Source: Chitinophaga flava (GTDB lineage: Bacteria > Bacteroidota > Bacteroidia > Chitinophagales > Chitinophagaceae). From it: a DNA stretch of 64,000 nucleotides. Below are positions 9,328 through 17,921 of this stretch, one piece after another (positions within the stretch are counted from its first letter, which is position 1; each line of letters opens with the position of its first letter). The position numbers were made by a program, and so were the translations under genes. The notes under the pieces are model-generated. The model worked only from the letters and a program-made list of their open reading frames with translations, ran no database searches and had not been told where the DNA came from. The stretch lies in contig NZ_QFFJ01000001.1 in assembly GCF_003308995.1 (NCBI RefSeq), forward strand, positions 2,232,001 through 2,296,000, in the 5' to 3' direction.

Positions 9328-9891
9328 CTATTTGATACCGTAGGATTCCATCAGCTCCTTATACCGGTCTGAATTACGGCGGCGCAGGCTTTCATTACCT
9401 ACCAGCTGCTGTATTTTCATAAAACCGTCGATAATACCTTCGGGTCTGGGAGGGCATCCGGGAACATATACATCCACCGGTATCACCTGATCGATACCTT
9501 GTAAAACAGAATACGTATCAAAAATACCACCGCTGCAGGCACAGGCACCTACTGCCATCACCCAGCGCGGTTCCGCCATCTGCAGATATACCTGACGCAC
9601 GATAGGGCCCATTTTTTTGGAAATGGTACCCATTACCATGAGCAGGTCGCACTGACGCGGCGTAAAAGCCATACGTTCTGCCCCAAAACGGGCCAGATCG
9701 TAGGTAGCAGCCATGGTGGCCATAAATTCAATACCACAGCAGGAAGTAGCAAATGGTAAAGGCCAGATGGAGTTTTTACGTGCCAGACCTATCGCTTTGT
9801 CAAAAGAAGTGGCATAAAACCCTTCTCCGGAATATCCTTCCGGGATTTCCACCATCTTCACATTGGTATTATATTGAACCGGACGAGCCAT
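9328..9891 (-). CDS. nuoB: NADH-quinone oxidoreductase subunit B (cluster N2)
   Basis: Subunit carrying the terminal [4Fe-4S] cluster N2 that reduces quinone; 187 residues. The tandem cysteines C51-C52 (TSCCGIEFM), C117 (GACACSGG) and C146 (VPGCPPRPEG) are the expected ligands. The gene lies 24 bases after nuoA. The spacer has two copies of TTAAGATT 15 bases apart. Confidence 0.97.
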   Translation of the reverse strand: MARPVQYNTNVKMVEIPEGYSGEGFYATSFDKAIGLARKNSIWPLPFATSCCGIEFMATMAATYDLARFGAERMAFTPRQCDLLMVMGTISKKMGPIVRQVYLQMAEPRWVMAVGACACSGGIFDTYSVLQGIDQVIPVDVYVPGCPPRPEGIIDGFMKIQQLVGNESLRRRNSDRYKELMESYGIK

Positions 9892-9915
9892 TGATTAAGA
9901 TTTAAAGGTTTAAGA

Positions 9916-10311
9916 TTAGTCTTCCCACTTCAGGGCTCCCTTCTTCACAATGTAAATAAATCCGCACAGGAAGAAGCCCACAAACATCAGCACAGCTGTA
10001 AATCCTTCCCAACCCAGCTCTTTAAAGTTAACAGCATATGGGTAGAAAAAGATCACTTCCACGTCGAAGAGCACAAAGAGGATAGCCGTCAGAAAATACT
10101 TAATGGCTACTGGCTGCCTGGCGTTGCCACGCTGCTCAATTCCGCTCTCAAAGTTAATAAGCTTATCACTTGTTTTACGCTTGGGACCCAGAAAGTGAGT
10201 GGCTAGCATAGTGATCCCAACAAAACCTAAAGCAGCAAGTAATTGCAGTACTATAGGGAAATAGCTAAAAGGAGTAGTCGTTGCCGACAAAAATACAGAT
10301 TCTGTATACAT
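9916..10311 (-). CDS. nuoA: NADH-quinone oxidoreductase subunit A, first gene of the nuo operon
   Basis: Small membrane subunit of complex I (ND3 type) with 131 residues and three helices. Signature elements are KRKTSDKLINFESGIEQRGNAR, the loop between helices 1 and 2 that reaches the quinone site, and the acidic helix FDVEVIFFYPYAV. It is the promoter-proximal gene: a strong Bacteroidota-type promoter lies 32-62 bases upstream (10343-10373). Confidence 0.96.
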   Translation of the reverse strand: MYTESVFLSATTTPFSYFPIVLQLLAALGFVGITMLATHFLGPKRKTSDKLINFESGIEQRGNARQPVAIKYFLTAILFVLFDVEVIFFYPYAVNFKELGWEGFTAVLMFVGFFLCGFIYIVKKGALKWED

Positions 10312-10342
10312 AAGCTTCCCGATAAAACATTGTCCGAATTCG

Positions 10343-10373
10343 CAAAAATACTGTAACTAAACCAAATATCAAA
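10343..10373 (-). promoter_or_regulatory. Bacteroidota-type promoter of the nuo operon
   Basis: On the minus strand TTTG (10370-10373), 19 bases, then TATTTTTG (10343-10350). This fits the -33 TTTG / -7 TAnnTTTG consensus of the Bacteroidota primary sigma factor exactly. Transcription would start near 10337, about 25 bases before the nuoA ATG. Confidence 0.75.
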
Positions 10374-10575
10374 TCTATTAGGATCTAAAATATTATCTTT
10401 TTTTGCCAACCGGAAACCCGGGAAACCATCCTGTACAAATCTGGTTTACCTCCTGAAGCTGATAACCCAAAGCCTTTTTCACTTTTTTACACAATGAATC
10501 CCTGCGGTATTACCTCACTGACAATTACATATAAACAATTAGGCCGATACGTATGTAATCCTTCTTAAATAGAAA

Positions 10576-10604
10576 CACCCTTCCCGGCATAACCAGGAAG
10601 GGTG
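10576..10604. terminator. Hairpin terminator after the TPR gene
   Basis: Perfect 9-bp stem cacccttcc (10576-10584) / ggaagggtg (10596-10604), with TTTCTATTT following on the minus strand and CTTTT on the plus strand. It lies 26 bases beyond the stop of the leftward TPR gene. Confidence 0.6.
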
Positions 10605-10629
10605 CTTTTCTGTATGATTTTCCGACAGA

Positions 10630-12366
10630 TTATTTTTTATTCTGGGGAGCTTTGGTGCCACCTGCAGGTTTTGCAGCAGGTTTGGCAGCCGGAGCAGCCT
10701 GGTTTTCTTTAATCTGTTTTACAGTAGCATTGGTCGGATCGATAGACAATACTTTATCCATGTAGATCTGAAGATTAGCTTTATCTTCCTTGTTATAATA
10801 GTAGATCATCAGGTACTGATAAGGGTACATCAGCTGACCAGCTTTGATTTTAGCCTTTTCAGGACCGTCTATTTCAAAGAACTTCTGGAAGTAAGGTACA
10901 GCCAGGCCCAGTTTCGCATCCGGGTCTTTCGCCATGTTGGCACGACCTCTCCAGTATAAGCCAAACGCTTCCTGCTCAGGATATTTGGTGATAAAGGTGC
11001 CATAAGTAGCATCAGCAGCATCATAGTCACGTGCGTACATTTCCATGGTACCTTTCCAGAAGTAGTCCTGGAGTTTGCCTGGGTTGGCTTTATCATCAAA
11101 ATCATTTACCAGTTTGGTATACCATTCTGCAGAGCGCTTGAAGTCACGCAGCTTCTTGAAAGACTCTGCCACGTTACGGTAAGTGTCCACGTCTTTGGTA
11201 GTGTCGGAAGTAGCGTATTTTTCCAGGTACAGGGAAGCCAGTGAATCATTCACAGCAGTCTGTACGGAATCCTGCACTTTTACACGGCCATAGATTTCAC
11301 TCAGCAGTTTGTAATCGTTTGGTTCCAGTTTGTTACCTGAGGATTTAGCGTACTCATCCATTACCTTCTTAGCGTTCAGGGAATCGCCTTTCTGCAGGTA
11401 AGCATCACCGATCAGACGGCTGAACTTGCCTTTGTAGATAGCGTCAGCACCGGCGAGGGCAGCATTACCCTTGCTGATAGCGTTGTCGTAATCTTTTTTG
11501 AAGAAGGAGATAGAAGCGGAGTAGTATTCATTTTTCAGCTTGTCTGCAGGGTCAGCTACCTTCATATATTTTTCCAGGTATTCTGCTGCTTTGTCCCAGG
11601 ACAGCTGATCTTTTTTAGGAGTAGTGTAGAACAGGAACAGCTCATGGAAAGCAGGAGCATAGTTCGGGTCCATGTTGGTGGCTTTGGTCCAGTCAGCTAC
11701 CGCTTCAGCTTTCAGCCTGGCGTTGTAGTTAACCATACCTTCTTTCATTACAGCCTCAGCGTTGTTAGGGCTCAGTTCCAGTGCTTTTTCATAGGCACCG
11801 ATCGCTTTACCACCGTTTTCGCCACCGAGGTAGCGGTAAGCATCCCCTTGTTCGATATAGTCAGCCGCAGTAGCGGTGTACATTTCTTTTTTCTTACGGC
11901 CTTCGTTGTTCAGGAGTTTATCCATTACAGTGAGGGCGTAGGCGCGGTCACCACCTTTTACTTCGGTGCTGGCATCAGCGATAGCGCGGGCTACATCACC
12001 ATCACGGCCCTGAGTGGCAGCGCTGGCAGCTTCAAATTTAGTTTTTGCAGCGGCAGCATCACCTTTGATCAGGTCTATACGTCCCATACCAGCTTGTAAT
12101 AACGCAGAAGTAGGAACCGCCTGTAACCCTTTCTGGAAAGTGGCAGTGGCGCCAGCTACGTCTTCCAGAGCGAGTTGTGCAATACCCATGTAATAATAAG
12201 CCTTGTCATCCGTAGGTTTCGCAGCAATTACCTTTTCAAACGTCTGTTTTGCGGACAGGTTTTTACCATAATACAGGTCTTTCAATCCATCCTCCACAGA
12301 TTGAGCCATTACGCTCCCTGAGGCGGCACACAGCAACGCTACGAGTAAACTTTTCCGTCTGTTCAT
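10630..12366 (-). CDS. Secreted tetratricopeptide repeat protein
   Basis: About 578 residues (an ATG two codons upstream, 12372, is also possible). An N-terminal signal peptide (NRRKSLLVALLCAASGSVMAQ) is followed by a long array of TPR-like helix pairs, for example KAYYYMGIAQLALEDVAGATATF and AIGAYEKALELSPNNAEAV. The C-terminus is a Pro/Ala/Lys-rich tail (AAPAAKPAAKPAGG). It is probably a periplasmic scaffold. It follows a PstS-like lipoprotein gene by 36 bases. In other Bacteroidota I recall PstS-like and TPR genes next to exbB/exbD/tonB, but those genes are not here. Confidence 0.85.
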   Translation of the reverse strand: MNRRKSLLVALLCAASGSVMAQSVEDGLKDLYYGKNLSAKQTFEKVIAAKPTDDKAYYYMGIAQLALEDVAGATATFQKGLQAVPTSALLQAGMGRIDLIKGDAAAAKTKFEAASAATQGRDGDVARAIADASTEVKGGDRAYALTVMDKLLNNEGRKKKEMYTATAADYIEQGDAYRYLGGENGGKAIGAYEKALELSPNNAEAVMKEGMVNYNARLKAEAVADWTKATNMDPNYAPAFHELFLFYTTPKKDQLSWDKAAEYLEKYMKVADPADKLKNEYYSASISFFKKDYDNAISKGNAALAGADAIYKGKFSRLIGDAYLQKGDSLNAKKVMDEYAKSSGNKLEPNDYKLLSEIYGRVKVQDSVQTAVNDSLASLYLEKYATSDTTKDVDTYRNVAESFKKLRDFKRSAEWYTKLVNDFDDKANPGKLQDYFWKGTMEMYARDYDAADATYGTFITKYPEQEAFGLYWRGRANMAKDPDAKLGLAVPYFQKFFEIDGPEKAKIKAGQLMYPYQYLMIYYYNKEDKANLQIYMDKVLSIDPTNATVKQIKENQAAPAAKPAAKPAGGTKAPQNKK

Positions 12367-12402
12367 TTGCAATCTGGTTTTAGTTTTAGTTGTGTTTTTT
12401 GA

Positions 12403-13314
12403 CTATTTAAGGTTGGCTTCCCTGAATACTACATTCAATCTTGCCGGGAATAATCTGAACTGCTTGATAACCAGCTGTCCTTCATAACTACCGAGGAAGG
12501 TAGCAAATCCCGAGCCTAAACCATGGTAAGGCTCTTTCAGACAAAAGTAGAAGCCACGTTTTAATGGATATGTTCCAATCCCAATATACGCCTGATAAGG
12601 TAATACAAAATCCGAACCATTATCTGCTCTCAGTTTCACAACGGAGACTTTGTTGATAAAGGCCATAGACAACGAATCGCTTGGATCTGAGATCCAGCTC
12701 ACGCCGATTACGCCTATCGCATCCTTGTTTTTGGAAACATAATCTATTACTTCCGGATTCGTTTTAGCTGCCATAGTGTTGGCTGGCAGAGGTTTACCTT
12801 TATTGATGGAATCCTGAATATAACGGACAGTGCTTGAGTTGGCATTATCAAACACCAGTTGCCATTTTCTGTCTTTATTAGTGCCGTCCATGATACCGCG
12901 TACCTGGTCCATCGTAAGGACGGAGTCCGGGTTGCTGTGATTTACTACAAGCGCCAGCGCATCCCACGCCAGCATCAGGCTCTGAGGCGTGATCTTTATT
13001 TTCTTGAAGTAATCACGTTCTGCAGCATTAAAATCGCGGGTCACGATGACCATGCGGGCACTGTCATTTAAAAGATCTTTAAAGCACTCCGCTTCCGGCT
13101 TATAGGAAGGAATAATATGTGCTTTGGGATACAGCGACTCAAATACCTTGATCTCAGAGTCCAGCAGTGGCTTGTAAGTTTCATCCACACTAATCTTTAT
13201 CTCCCCTTCTGTTGCTGTATCTAATTTTTTCGCATTCGGATTGGGGCTGCAGGCCGCCACTAATGCTAAGGCTGTTAAATATACAGCATACTTTTTAGTA
13301 AAACCGAAAAACAT
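12403..13314 (-). CDS. PstS-like substrate-binding lipoprotein
   Basis: 303 residues with a lipoprotein signal: the hydrophobic stretch VYLTALALVAAC ends at C22, the likely lipidation site. The body follows the phosphate-binding PstS family: GEIKISVDETYKPLLDSEIKVFE at the start, a hinge region ALALVVNHSNPDSVLTMDQVRGIM, and DAIGVIGVSWISD late. No ABC permease or ATPase (pstCAB) is adjacent, so it may not feed a classical phosphate importer; another ligand or a signalling role is possible. The next gene downstream is the TPR protein. Confidence 0.8.
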   Translation of the reverse strand: MFFGFTKKYAVYLTALALVAACSPNPNAKKLDTATEGEIKISVDETYKPLLDSEIKVFESLYPKAHIIPSYKPEAECFKDLLNDSARMVIVTRDFNAAERDYFKKIKITPQSLMLAWDALALVVNHSNPDSVLTMDQVRGIMDGTNKDRKWQLVFDNANSSTVRYIQDSINKGKPLPANTMAAKTNPEVIDYVSKNKDAIGVIGVSWISDPSDSLSMAFINKVSVVKLRADNGSDFVLPYQAYIGIGTYPLKRGFYFCLKEPYHGLGSGFATFLGSYEGQLVIKQFRLFPARLNVVFREANLK

Positions 13315-13323
13315 ATCTACCCG

Positions 13324-13566
13324 TTAGTTCCTGTTAAAAAATAGTTTCCTGATCCCATTAAATATTCTGAAGGCTCCATAAAGCATTAAAACCACTCCTA
13401 ATGCTGTCATCCATTGGGGGGATAAACGGAACTCTACCAGTCCCAGCTTTTGCGCAAAGATTGCGAAAAGCCCGAAGAGAATAAAGAAGATACCTCTTAC
13501 CAGTTCACCGATAGGCCTGTATTTGTTTTCCAGTCGCCTGTTTGTTTGTTCGTCTTGCATTTCCAT
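13324..13566 (-). CDS. Small membrane protein of unknown function
   Basis: 80 residues: a charged N-terminus (MEMQDEQTNRRLENKYRPIG), a helix VRGIFFILFGLFAIFAQKLG, a short loop, a second helix WMTALGVVLMLYGAFRIFNG and a basic tail. The stop lies 9 bases before the start of the PstS-like gene, so it is probably the first gene of that transcript. I do not recognise the family. A second ATG at 13560 (MQDEQ) is equally plausible as start. Confidence 0.7.
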   Translation of the reverse strand: MEMQDEQTNRRLENKYRPIGELVRGIFFILFGLFAIFAQKLGLVEFRLSPQWMTALGVVLMLYGAFRIFNGIRKLFFNRN

Positions 13567-13873
13567 CTTGCGAATTACAATTATACAAAAAAATATTTTT
13601 TAAACTTGATTCGGGAATTTTAGAAGAATGTTAAAAAAAAGCGCCAAAACCAATGCCGGACCTTCATCCACACGCAATTTGAGGCATTTTTTCAACATGT
13701 GGTAAATTTTTGATTTAAAATTTCATCATTTTCCGGAGATTACAAATGAACCCCTCCTTTGTTTTATTAGAAACAACTGCAACCGGAACAGGCGCTTTTG
13801 TTGTTATATAGATGCAAATAGGTGAACATTTCCATAATAACTTGTAGGTTTGCGGGCTGATACGCAATTTAAT
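13567..13873. other. Divergent intergenic region, small membrane protein / phosphatase
   Basis: 307 bases between divergent genes. It contains TTGCGAA-TTACAA heptad-like units at 13568-13580 next to the leftward start, and a TAGGTTTG -7 element for the rightward phosphatase gene. I see no RNA gene in it. Confidence 0.5.
13845..13852 (+). promoter_or_regulatory. -7 promoter element of the phosphatase-hisS pair
   Basis: TAGGTTTG matches the -7 TAnnTTTG consensus, with the ATG at 13874. No clear TTTG -33 box is found 17-23 bases upstream. The element argues against starting the protein at the in-frame ATG at 13850, which would lie inside the promoter. Confidence 0.5.
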
Positions 13874-14311
13874 ATGAAGATACTGATGGTATGCCTGGGC
13901 AATATCTGCCGCTCTCCCCTGGCGGAAGGTATCATGAGGCATCTTGTACAAGAAAAGGGATTAGACTGGGAAATAGACTCTGCCGGCACCGGCAACTGGC
14001 ATATCGGCCATCCGCCGGACCATCGGGCCATTAAGGAAGCCCATCGACATCGAATAGATATCTCCGGCCTGAGCGCCCGCCAGTTCCAGACCGCCGATTT
14101 CGACGCCTTCGACCGCATCTACGTAATGGACCATAACAACCATCGTGACGTGCTGAAAAAGGCCCGCAATGCAGCTGACAAGGCCAAAGTATACCATCTG
14201 CTGCCGGATGATCAGGACGTACCCGACCCCTGGTTCGATGACGCCCTCTTCGCCCCGGTATTTAAACTGATTTATGATGCCTGCAAAAGCATCACGGACA
14301 ACAAACAATAA
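13874..14311 (+). CDS. Low-molecular-weight protein-tyrosine phosphatase
   Basis: 145 residues from ATG 13874 (MKILMVCLGNICRSP). The phosphate-binding loop C-x5-R is C7-LGNIC-R13, followed by S14, the family signature at the N-terminus. The general-acid aspartate is in DVPDPWFDD near residue 116. It would dephosphorylate phosphotyrosine proteins or small phosphoesters in the cytoplasm. hisS follows 25 bases later, so the two are probably co-transcribed; that pairing gives no clear functional hint. Confidence 0.92.
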   Translation: MKILMVCLGNICRSPLAEGIMRHLVQEKGLDWEIDSAGTGNWHIGHPPDHRAIKEAHRHRIDISGLSARQFQTADFDAFDRIYVMDHNNHRDVLKKARNAADKAKVYHLLPDDQDVPDPWFDDALFAPVFKLIYDACKSITDNKQ

Positions 14312-14336
14312 CAACCACCTATAATATTTTTTTGAG

Positions 14337-15686
14337 ATGATAAAACCCGGTATTCCCAAAGGAACCCGCGATTTTGGCCCTGTAGTGGTCAGAAAACGTA
14401 ACTATATTTTCAGCACCATCCGCGAAACCTTCGAGGTATTTGGCTTCCAGCCCCTGGAAACACCCGCCATGGAAAACCTCTCCACCCTCACCGGCAAATA
14501 CGGCGAGGAAGGTGATAAGCTGATGTTCAAAATACTCAACAACGGAGAGATATTCGAGGAAGCACAGGCCGCCACCGACAACAAATCGCTGGTATCCGCT
14601 GTGACCGAAAAAGCCCTCCGCTACGACCTCACCATCCCCTTCGCCCGTTATGTGGTGATGAACCAGAACGATCTGGCTCTTCCCTTTAAACGCTACCAGA
14701 TGCAACCGGTATGGCGCGCCGATAAACCACAAAAAAGCCGCTACCGCGAGTTCTACCAGTGTGATGCCGACGTGGTAGGCAGCAACTCCCTCCTCAACGA
14801 AGTGGAACTGCTCCTGATCTACGATACCGTATTCACCAAACTGGGCCTCCAGGGTTATGAACTGCGTATCAACAACCGCAAAATCCTCAGCGGCCTTGCC
14901 GAAGTGATCGGTAAACCGGAACTGCTCACCGATATTACCATCTCCATCGATAAACTCGATAAAATCGGTGCGGAAGGCGTAAGAAAAGAACTGGCAGAAA
15001 GAGGCCTCACCGATACAGATATCGCCACCATCGAGAATTTCCTCGCCATCGGCGGCACCAACGAAGAAAAACTGGCACAGCTGCAAACACTGCTCCAGTC
15101 ATCCACTACTGCCCTCAAAGGCATCGAGGAACTCTCTTACGTGCTCAACTCCGGATTCGGCACCTTCAGCACCACGCCCATCATCGATGTAACCCTGGCC
15201 CGTGGCCTCAACTACTACACCGGTATGATCGTGGAAGTGAAAGCGCCTCCTACCGTAAAAATAGGCAGCATCGGCGGCGGCGGCCGTTATGATGACCTCA
15301 CCGGCCTCTTCGGCCTCAAAGGCATCTCCGGTGTAGGTATCTCCTTCGGTGTAGACCGTATCTATGATGTGCTGGAAGAGCTGCAGCTGTTCCCTCAGGA
15401 AGCGCAACAGTCTACCAAAGTGCTGTTCCTCAACCTGAGCGATGACAGTGCCCGCACCTGCTTCTCCTACATGATGCAGCTCCGCGCCAAAGGCATCGCT
15501 ACTGAACTGTTCCACGAAAATGCCAAAATGGACAAACAGATGAAATACGCCAATAAAAGGGGTATTCCTTATGTGATCATCCTGGGCGAATCTGAAATGC
15601 AGGAAGGCCTCGTTAGCGTGAAAAACCTCACCACTGGCCAACAGGATAAAATCAAAGCCGAACAACTGGCAGATTTTATTATTTAG
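14337..15686 (+). CDS. hisS: Histidine-tRNA ligase
   Basis: Class II aminoacyl-tRNA synthetase that charges tRNA-His, 449 residues. Seen are the N-terminal KPGIPKGTRDFGP (class II motif 1 lead-in), motif 2 in MQPVWRADKPQKSRYREFYQCDADVVG, the histidine-specific LARGLNYYTGMIVEV, and motif 3 in ISFGVDRIYDVLEE. The C-terminal anticodon-binding domain runs from about residue 355 (TKVLFLNLSDDSARTCF). A strong bidirectional terminator follows. Confidence 0.96.
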   Translation: MIKPGIPKGTRDFGPVVVRKRNYIFSTIRETFEVFGFQPLETPAMENLSTLTGKYGEEGDKLMFKILNNGEIFEEAQAATDNKSLVSAVTEKALRYDLTIPFARYVVMNQNDLALPFKRYQMQPVWRADKPQKSRYREFYQCDADVVGSNSLLNEVELLLIYDTVFTKLGLQGYELRINNRKILSGLAEVIGKPELLTDITISIDKLDKIGAEGVRKELAERGLTDTDIATIENFLAIGGTNEEKLAQLQTLLQSSTTALKGIEELSYVLNSGFGTFSTTPIIDVTLARGLNYYTGMIVEVKAPPTVKIGSIGGGGRYDDLTGLFGLKGISGVGISFGVDRIYDVLEELQLFPQEAQQSTKVLFLNLSDDSARTCFSYMMQLRAKGIATELFHENAKMDKQMKYANKRGIPYVIILGESEMQEGLVSVKNLTTGQQDKIKAEQLADFII

Positions 15687-15708
15687 TCATTTGATTATTT
15701 TGATATTA

Positions 15709-15750
15709 AAAAAAGCGGAGATCAGCATAACACTGATCTCCGCTTTTTTT
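15709..15750. terminator. Bidirectional terminator between hisS and dsbD
   Basis: Stem agcggagatcag (15714-15725) / ctgatctccgct (15733-15744) with a 7-base loop, A-run before and T-run after. It can end the rightward hisS transcript and the leftward dsbD transcript. Confidence 0.88.
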
Positions 15751-15783
15751 ATATTTTAATGACCCAATGGTCAAATAGCCAAA

Positions 15784-17814
15784 TTATTTCTGCCTTTGGG
15801 CGAATTCTGCTTTCGCACTTTCCAGGTACTGGATAAATGCGTCCGCATCTTCTTTCGGATCGTACCCATAACCCCTATTCACCAGCGCATTTCCCTGCAG
15901 GTCTACCGGAATATAGTAGGGCTGCGAATTGCGTTTGAAATGAGTGGCTTCCAGGTCCAGGTTTTTCTGGCCTACGTTTTTGATCTTGCTGCCGTCGAAT
16001 TTGGAAACATACTGCTCTGCTTCAGGCAGGGATGTCTTTTCGTCGGTGTAGAGGGAAGCTACAATAAAATCATTGCGCAGGATCTTCATCACTTTCGGAT
16101 TGGACAGCACGGATTTTTCGAACTTACGGCAGTTAACGCAGGTATGTCCGGTAAAGTCGAGCATCAGTGGTTTGTTGGCCGCTTTGGCTGCTGCCAGTGC
16201 TTCTTCGTAATCAAAGAATATGTTTTCCACACCCGGGATTTCAGAATGCAGTAGGCCAACCAGCTTTTTAGGCTTGATGGTATTGGCATTGCTGGTGTTT
16301 CCACCACCACCGCCGCCACTTTCCAGGGAGGCTTGTATATCTACCAGTGATTTGTTCAGGTTGAAGTCCTGCGATCCTTCATGTGGCAGGAATCCGCTGA
16401 TACCTTTCAGTGGAGCGCCCCACATACCGGGAACCATATATATCACAAACGTAAAAGTGGCAATCGCAAAACAGAGGCGGGTTACAGAGAGGAAAGGCAC
16501 GTCGCTATCGTGGCTGAATTTCAGTTTACCGATCAGGTAAAGAGTAAGCAGCGCGAAGATAGCGATCCACAGCGCCAGGAATATTTCTCTGTCCAGCAGG
16601 TTCCAGTGGTAGGCCATGTCTACGTTGGACAGGAACTTGAGTGCCAACGCCAGTTCTACGAAGCCGAGGGTTACTTTCACCGCGTTCAGCCAGCCGCCGG
16701 ATTTACCGATCTTGTTCAGCAGGCTGGGGAACAGCGCAAACAGAGAGAACGGAATGGCCAGGGCCAGGGAGAAACCGAACATACCAACCAGCGGGCCGGT
16801 ATTGCCACCTTTCGCTGCCAGTACCAGCAGGTTACCCAGAATAGGACCGGTGCAGGAGAAAGATACGATAGCCAGGGTAAGCGCCATAAAGAAGATGCCT
16901 GCCATGCTGCTCATTCCTGCCCTGGAGTCGGACACATTGGCCCAGGAGCTGGGCAGGGAGATCTCGAAAGCTCCCAGGAAAGAAAAGGCAAACAACAGGA
17001 AGATCACGAAGAAGATCATGTTGGCAATACCATTACTGGCGAGGGAGTTGAGCGCACTGGCACCGAATACTTTAGTGATTAGGAAGCCCAGTAAAGTATA
17101 AATAATGATGATAGACAGCGAGTAGGTGAACGCATTTTTGATGCCTTCAGCCCTTGTCTTACTGCGTTTGGTAAAGAAACTTACAGTGATGGGGATCATG
17201 GAGAACACGCAGGGCGTGATCAGCGCGATAAAACCACCACCAAAGCTGGCCAGGAATATCCACAGCAGGGATTTGTTGGAAGCATCATCTTCAGCCACAC
17301 CATTGTCGGCTGCGGTACCTCCTGCAGCAGGCGCAGCAGTGGTATTGCCGGCAGCAGCTGGTGCTACCGCTACATCAAAAGCTGCTTCTTCCGGCAGGAC
17401 TTCTTCTCCTTTCAGGACCATATAGTTGATATTGCCCTTGATTTTGCCGGAAGCGGGCATGCCTTTGATATCGGCTACCAGTTCCACTTCATTTTCAAAA
17501 TATTTGATGTCCAGGTTGTCGAACAGCGGTTCTTTACGCTGCTGGAGCTTACCTTGTTCAGTAACAGTTCCCAGGGTGAGTTTGGCGGTACTGTCGGGCA
17601 CAATTCGGGTGTTGGGATCGTCGTTGCCCATGGTGGTGGAAAACAACAGCCATCCTTTTTCTATCGTTGCCTTGGCATGGAGTACATATTCCTGGTCGTT
17701 TTTCTTCTCAGCGGAAAATTCCCATTTTACTGGCTTAGGGCTTTGTTCCTGCGCGTTTGCGCTGAAGGCAAACAAAGCAAAAACCGGTATCAGGAATGAA
17801 AGCAAATGCTTCAT
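15784..17814 (-). CDS. dsbD: Protein-disulfide reductase DsbD-like with a cysteine-less alpha domain
   Basis: 676 residues: signal peptide (1-21), DsbD-alpha-like domain (about 25-150), Ala/Gly-rich linker, eight-helix membrane domain (about 182-465), and a C-terminal thioredoxin-like domain (about 530-676). Electron-relay cysteines are present in the membrane domain (C202 in TPCVFSMIP, C321 in SFSCTGP) and in the thioredoxin domain (C559-VN-C562). The alpha domain has lost the usual cysteine pair: YMVLKGEEVLPE stands where the neighbouring paralogue has FMVCDDHQCLPP. It would carry reducing power from cytoplasmic thioredoxin to the periplasm, perhaps handing over to that neighbour. Confidence 0.9.
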   Translation of the reverse strand: MKHLLSFLIPVFALFAFSANAQEQSPKPVKWEFSAEKKNDQEYVLHAKATIEKGWLLFSTTMGNDDPNTRIVPDSTAKLTLGTVTEQGKLQQRKEPLFDNLDIKYFENEVELVADIKGMPASGKIKGNINYMVLKGEEVLPEEAAFDVAVAPAAAGNTTAAPAAGGTAADNGVAEDDASNKSLLWIFLASFGGGFIALITPCVFSMIPITVSFFTKRSKTRAEGIKNAFTYSLSIIIIYTLLGFLITKVFGASALNSLASNGIANMIFFVIFLLFAFSFLGAFEISLPSSWANVSDSRAGMSSMAGIFFMALTLAIVSFSCTGPILGNLLVLAAKGGNTGPLVGMFGFSLALAIPFSLFALFPSLLNKIGKSGGWLNAVKVTLGFVELALALKFLSNVDMAYHWNLLDREIFLALWIAIFALLTLYLIGKLKFSHDSDVPFLSVTRLCFAIATFTFVIYMVPGMWGAPLKGISGFLPHEGSQDFNLNKSLVDIQASLESGGGGGGNTSNANTIKPKKLVGLLHSEIPGVENIFFDYEEALAAAKAANKPLMLDFTGHTCVNCRKFEKSVLSNPKVMKILRNDFIVASLYTDEKTSLPEAEQYVSKFDGSKIKNVGQKNLDLEATHFKRNSQPYYIPVDLQGNALVNRGYGYDPKEDADAFIQYLESAKAEFAQRQK

Positions 17815-17856
17815 ATAGTCAATAGGCTTTAAATAATATACAGGAGATTAAACGAC

Positions 17857-17883
17857 AACGAGTTCCTTTTGGAGGAACTCGTT
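17857..17883 (-). terminator. Hairpin between the DsbD-alpha gene and dsbD
   Basis: Perfect 10-bp stem aacgagttcc (17857-17866) / ggaactcgtt (17874-17883), loop of 7. The following minus-strand sequence GTCGTTTAATC has only a weak U-run, so it may be an attenuator or processing site rather than a full stop. Confidence 0.5.
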
Positions 17884-17921
17884 CATCGTATAAGACATAT
17901 TTTCGGTTACCGTGTGCAAAC

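Larger units (their letters stand above)
10312..10629. other. Intergenic region nuoA / TPR gene
   Basis: 318 bases without a gene. It holds the nuoA promoter near its left end and a hairpin near its right end that would end the TPR gene transcript. I see no ORF or RNA gene in the remaining 200 bases. Confidence 0.6.
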
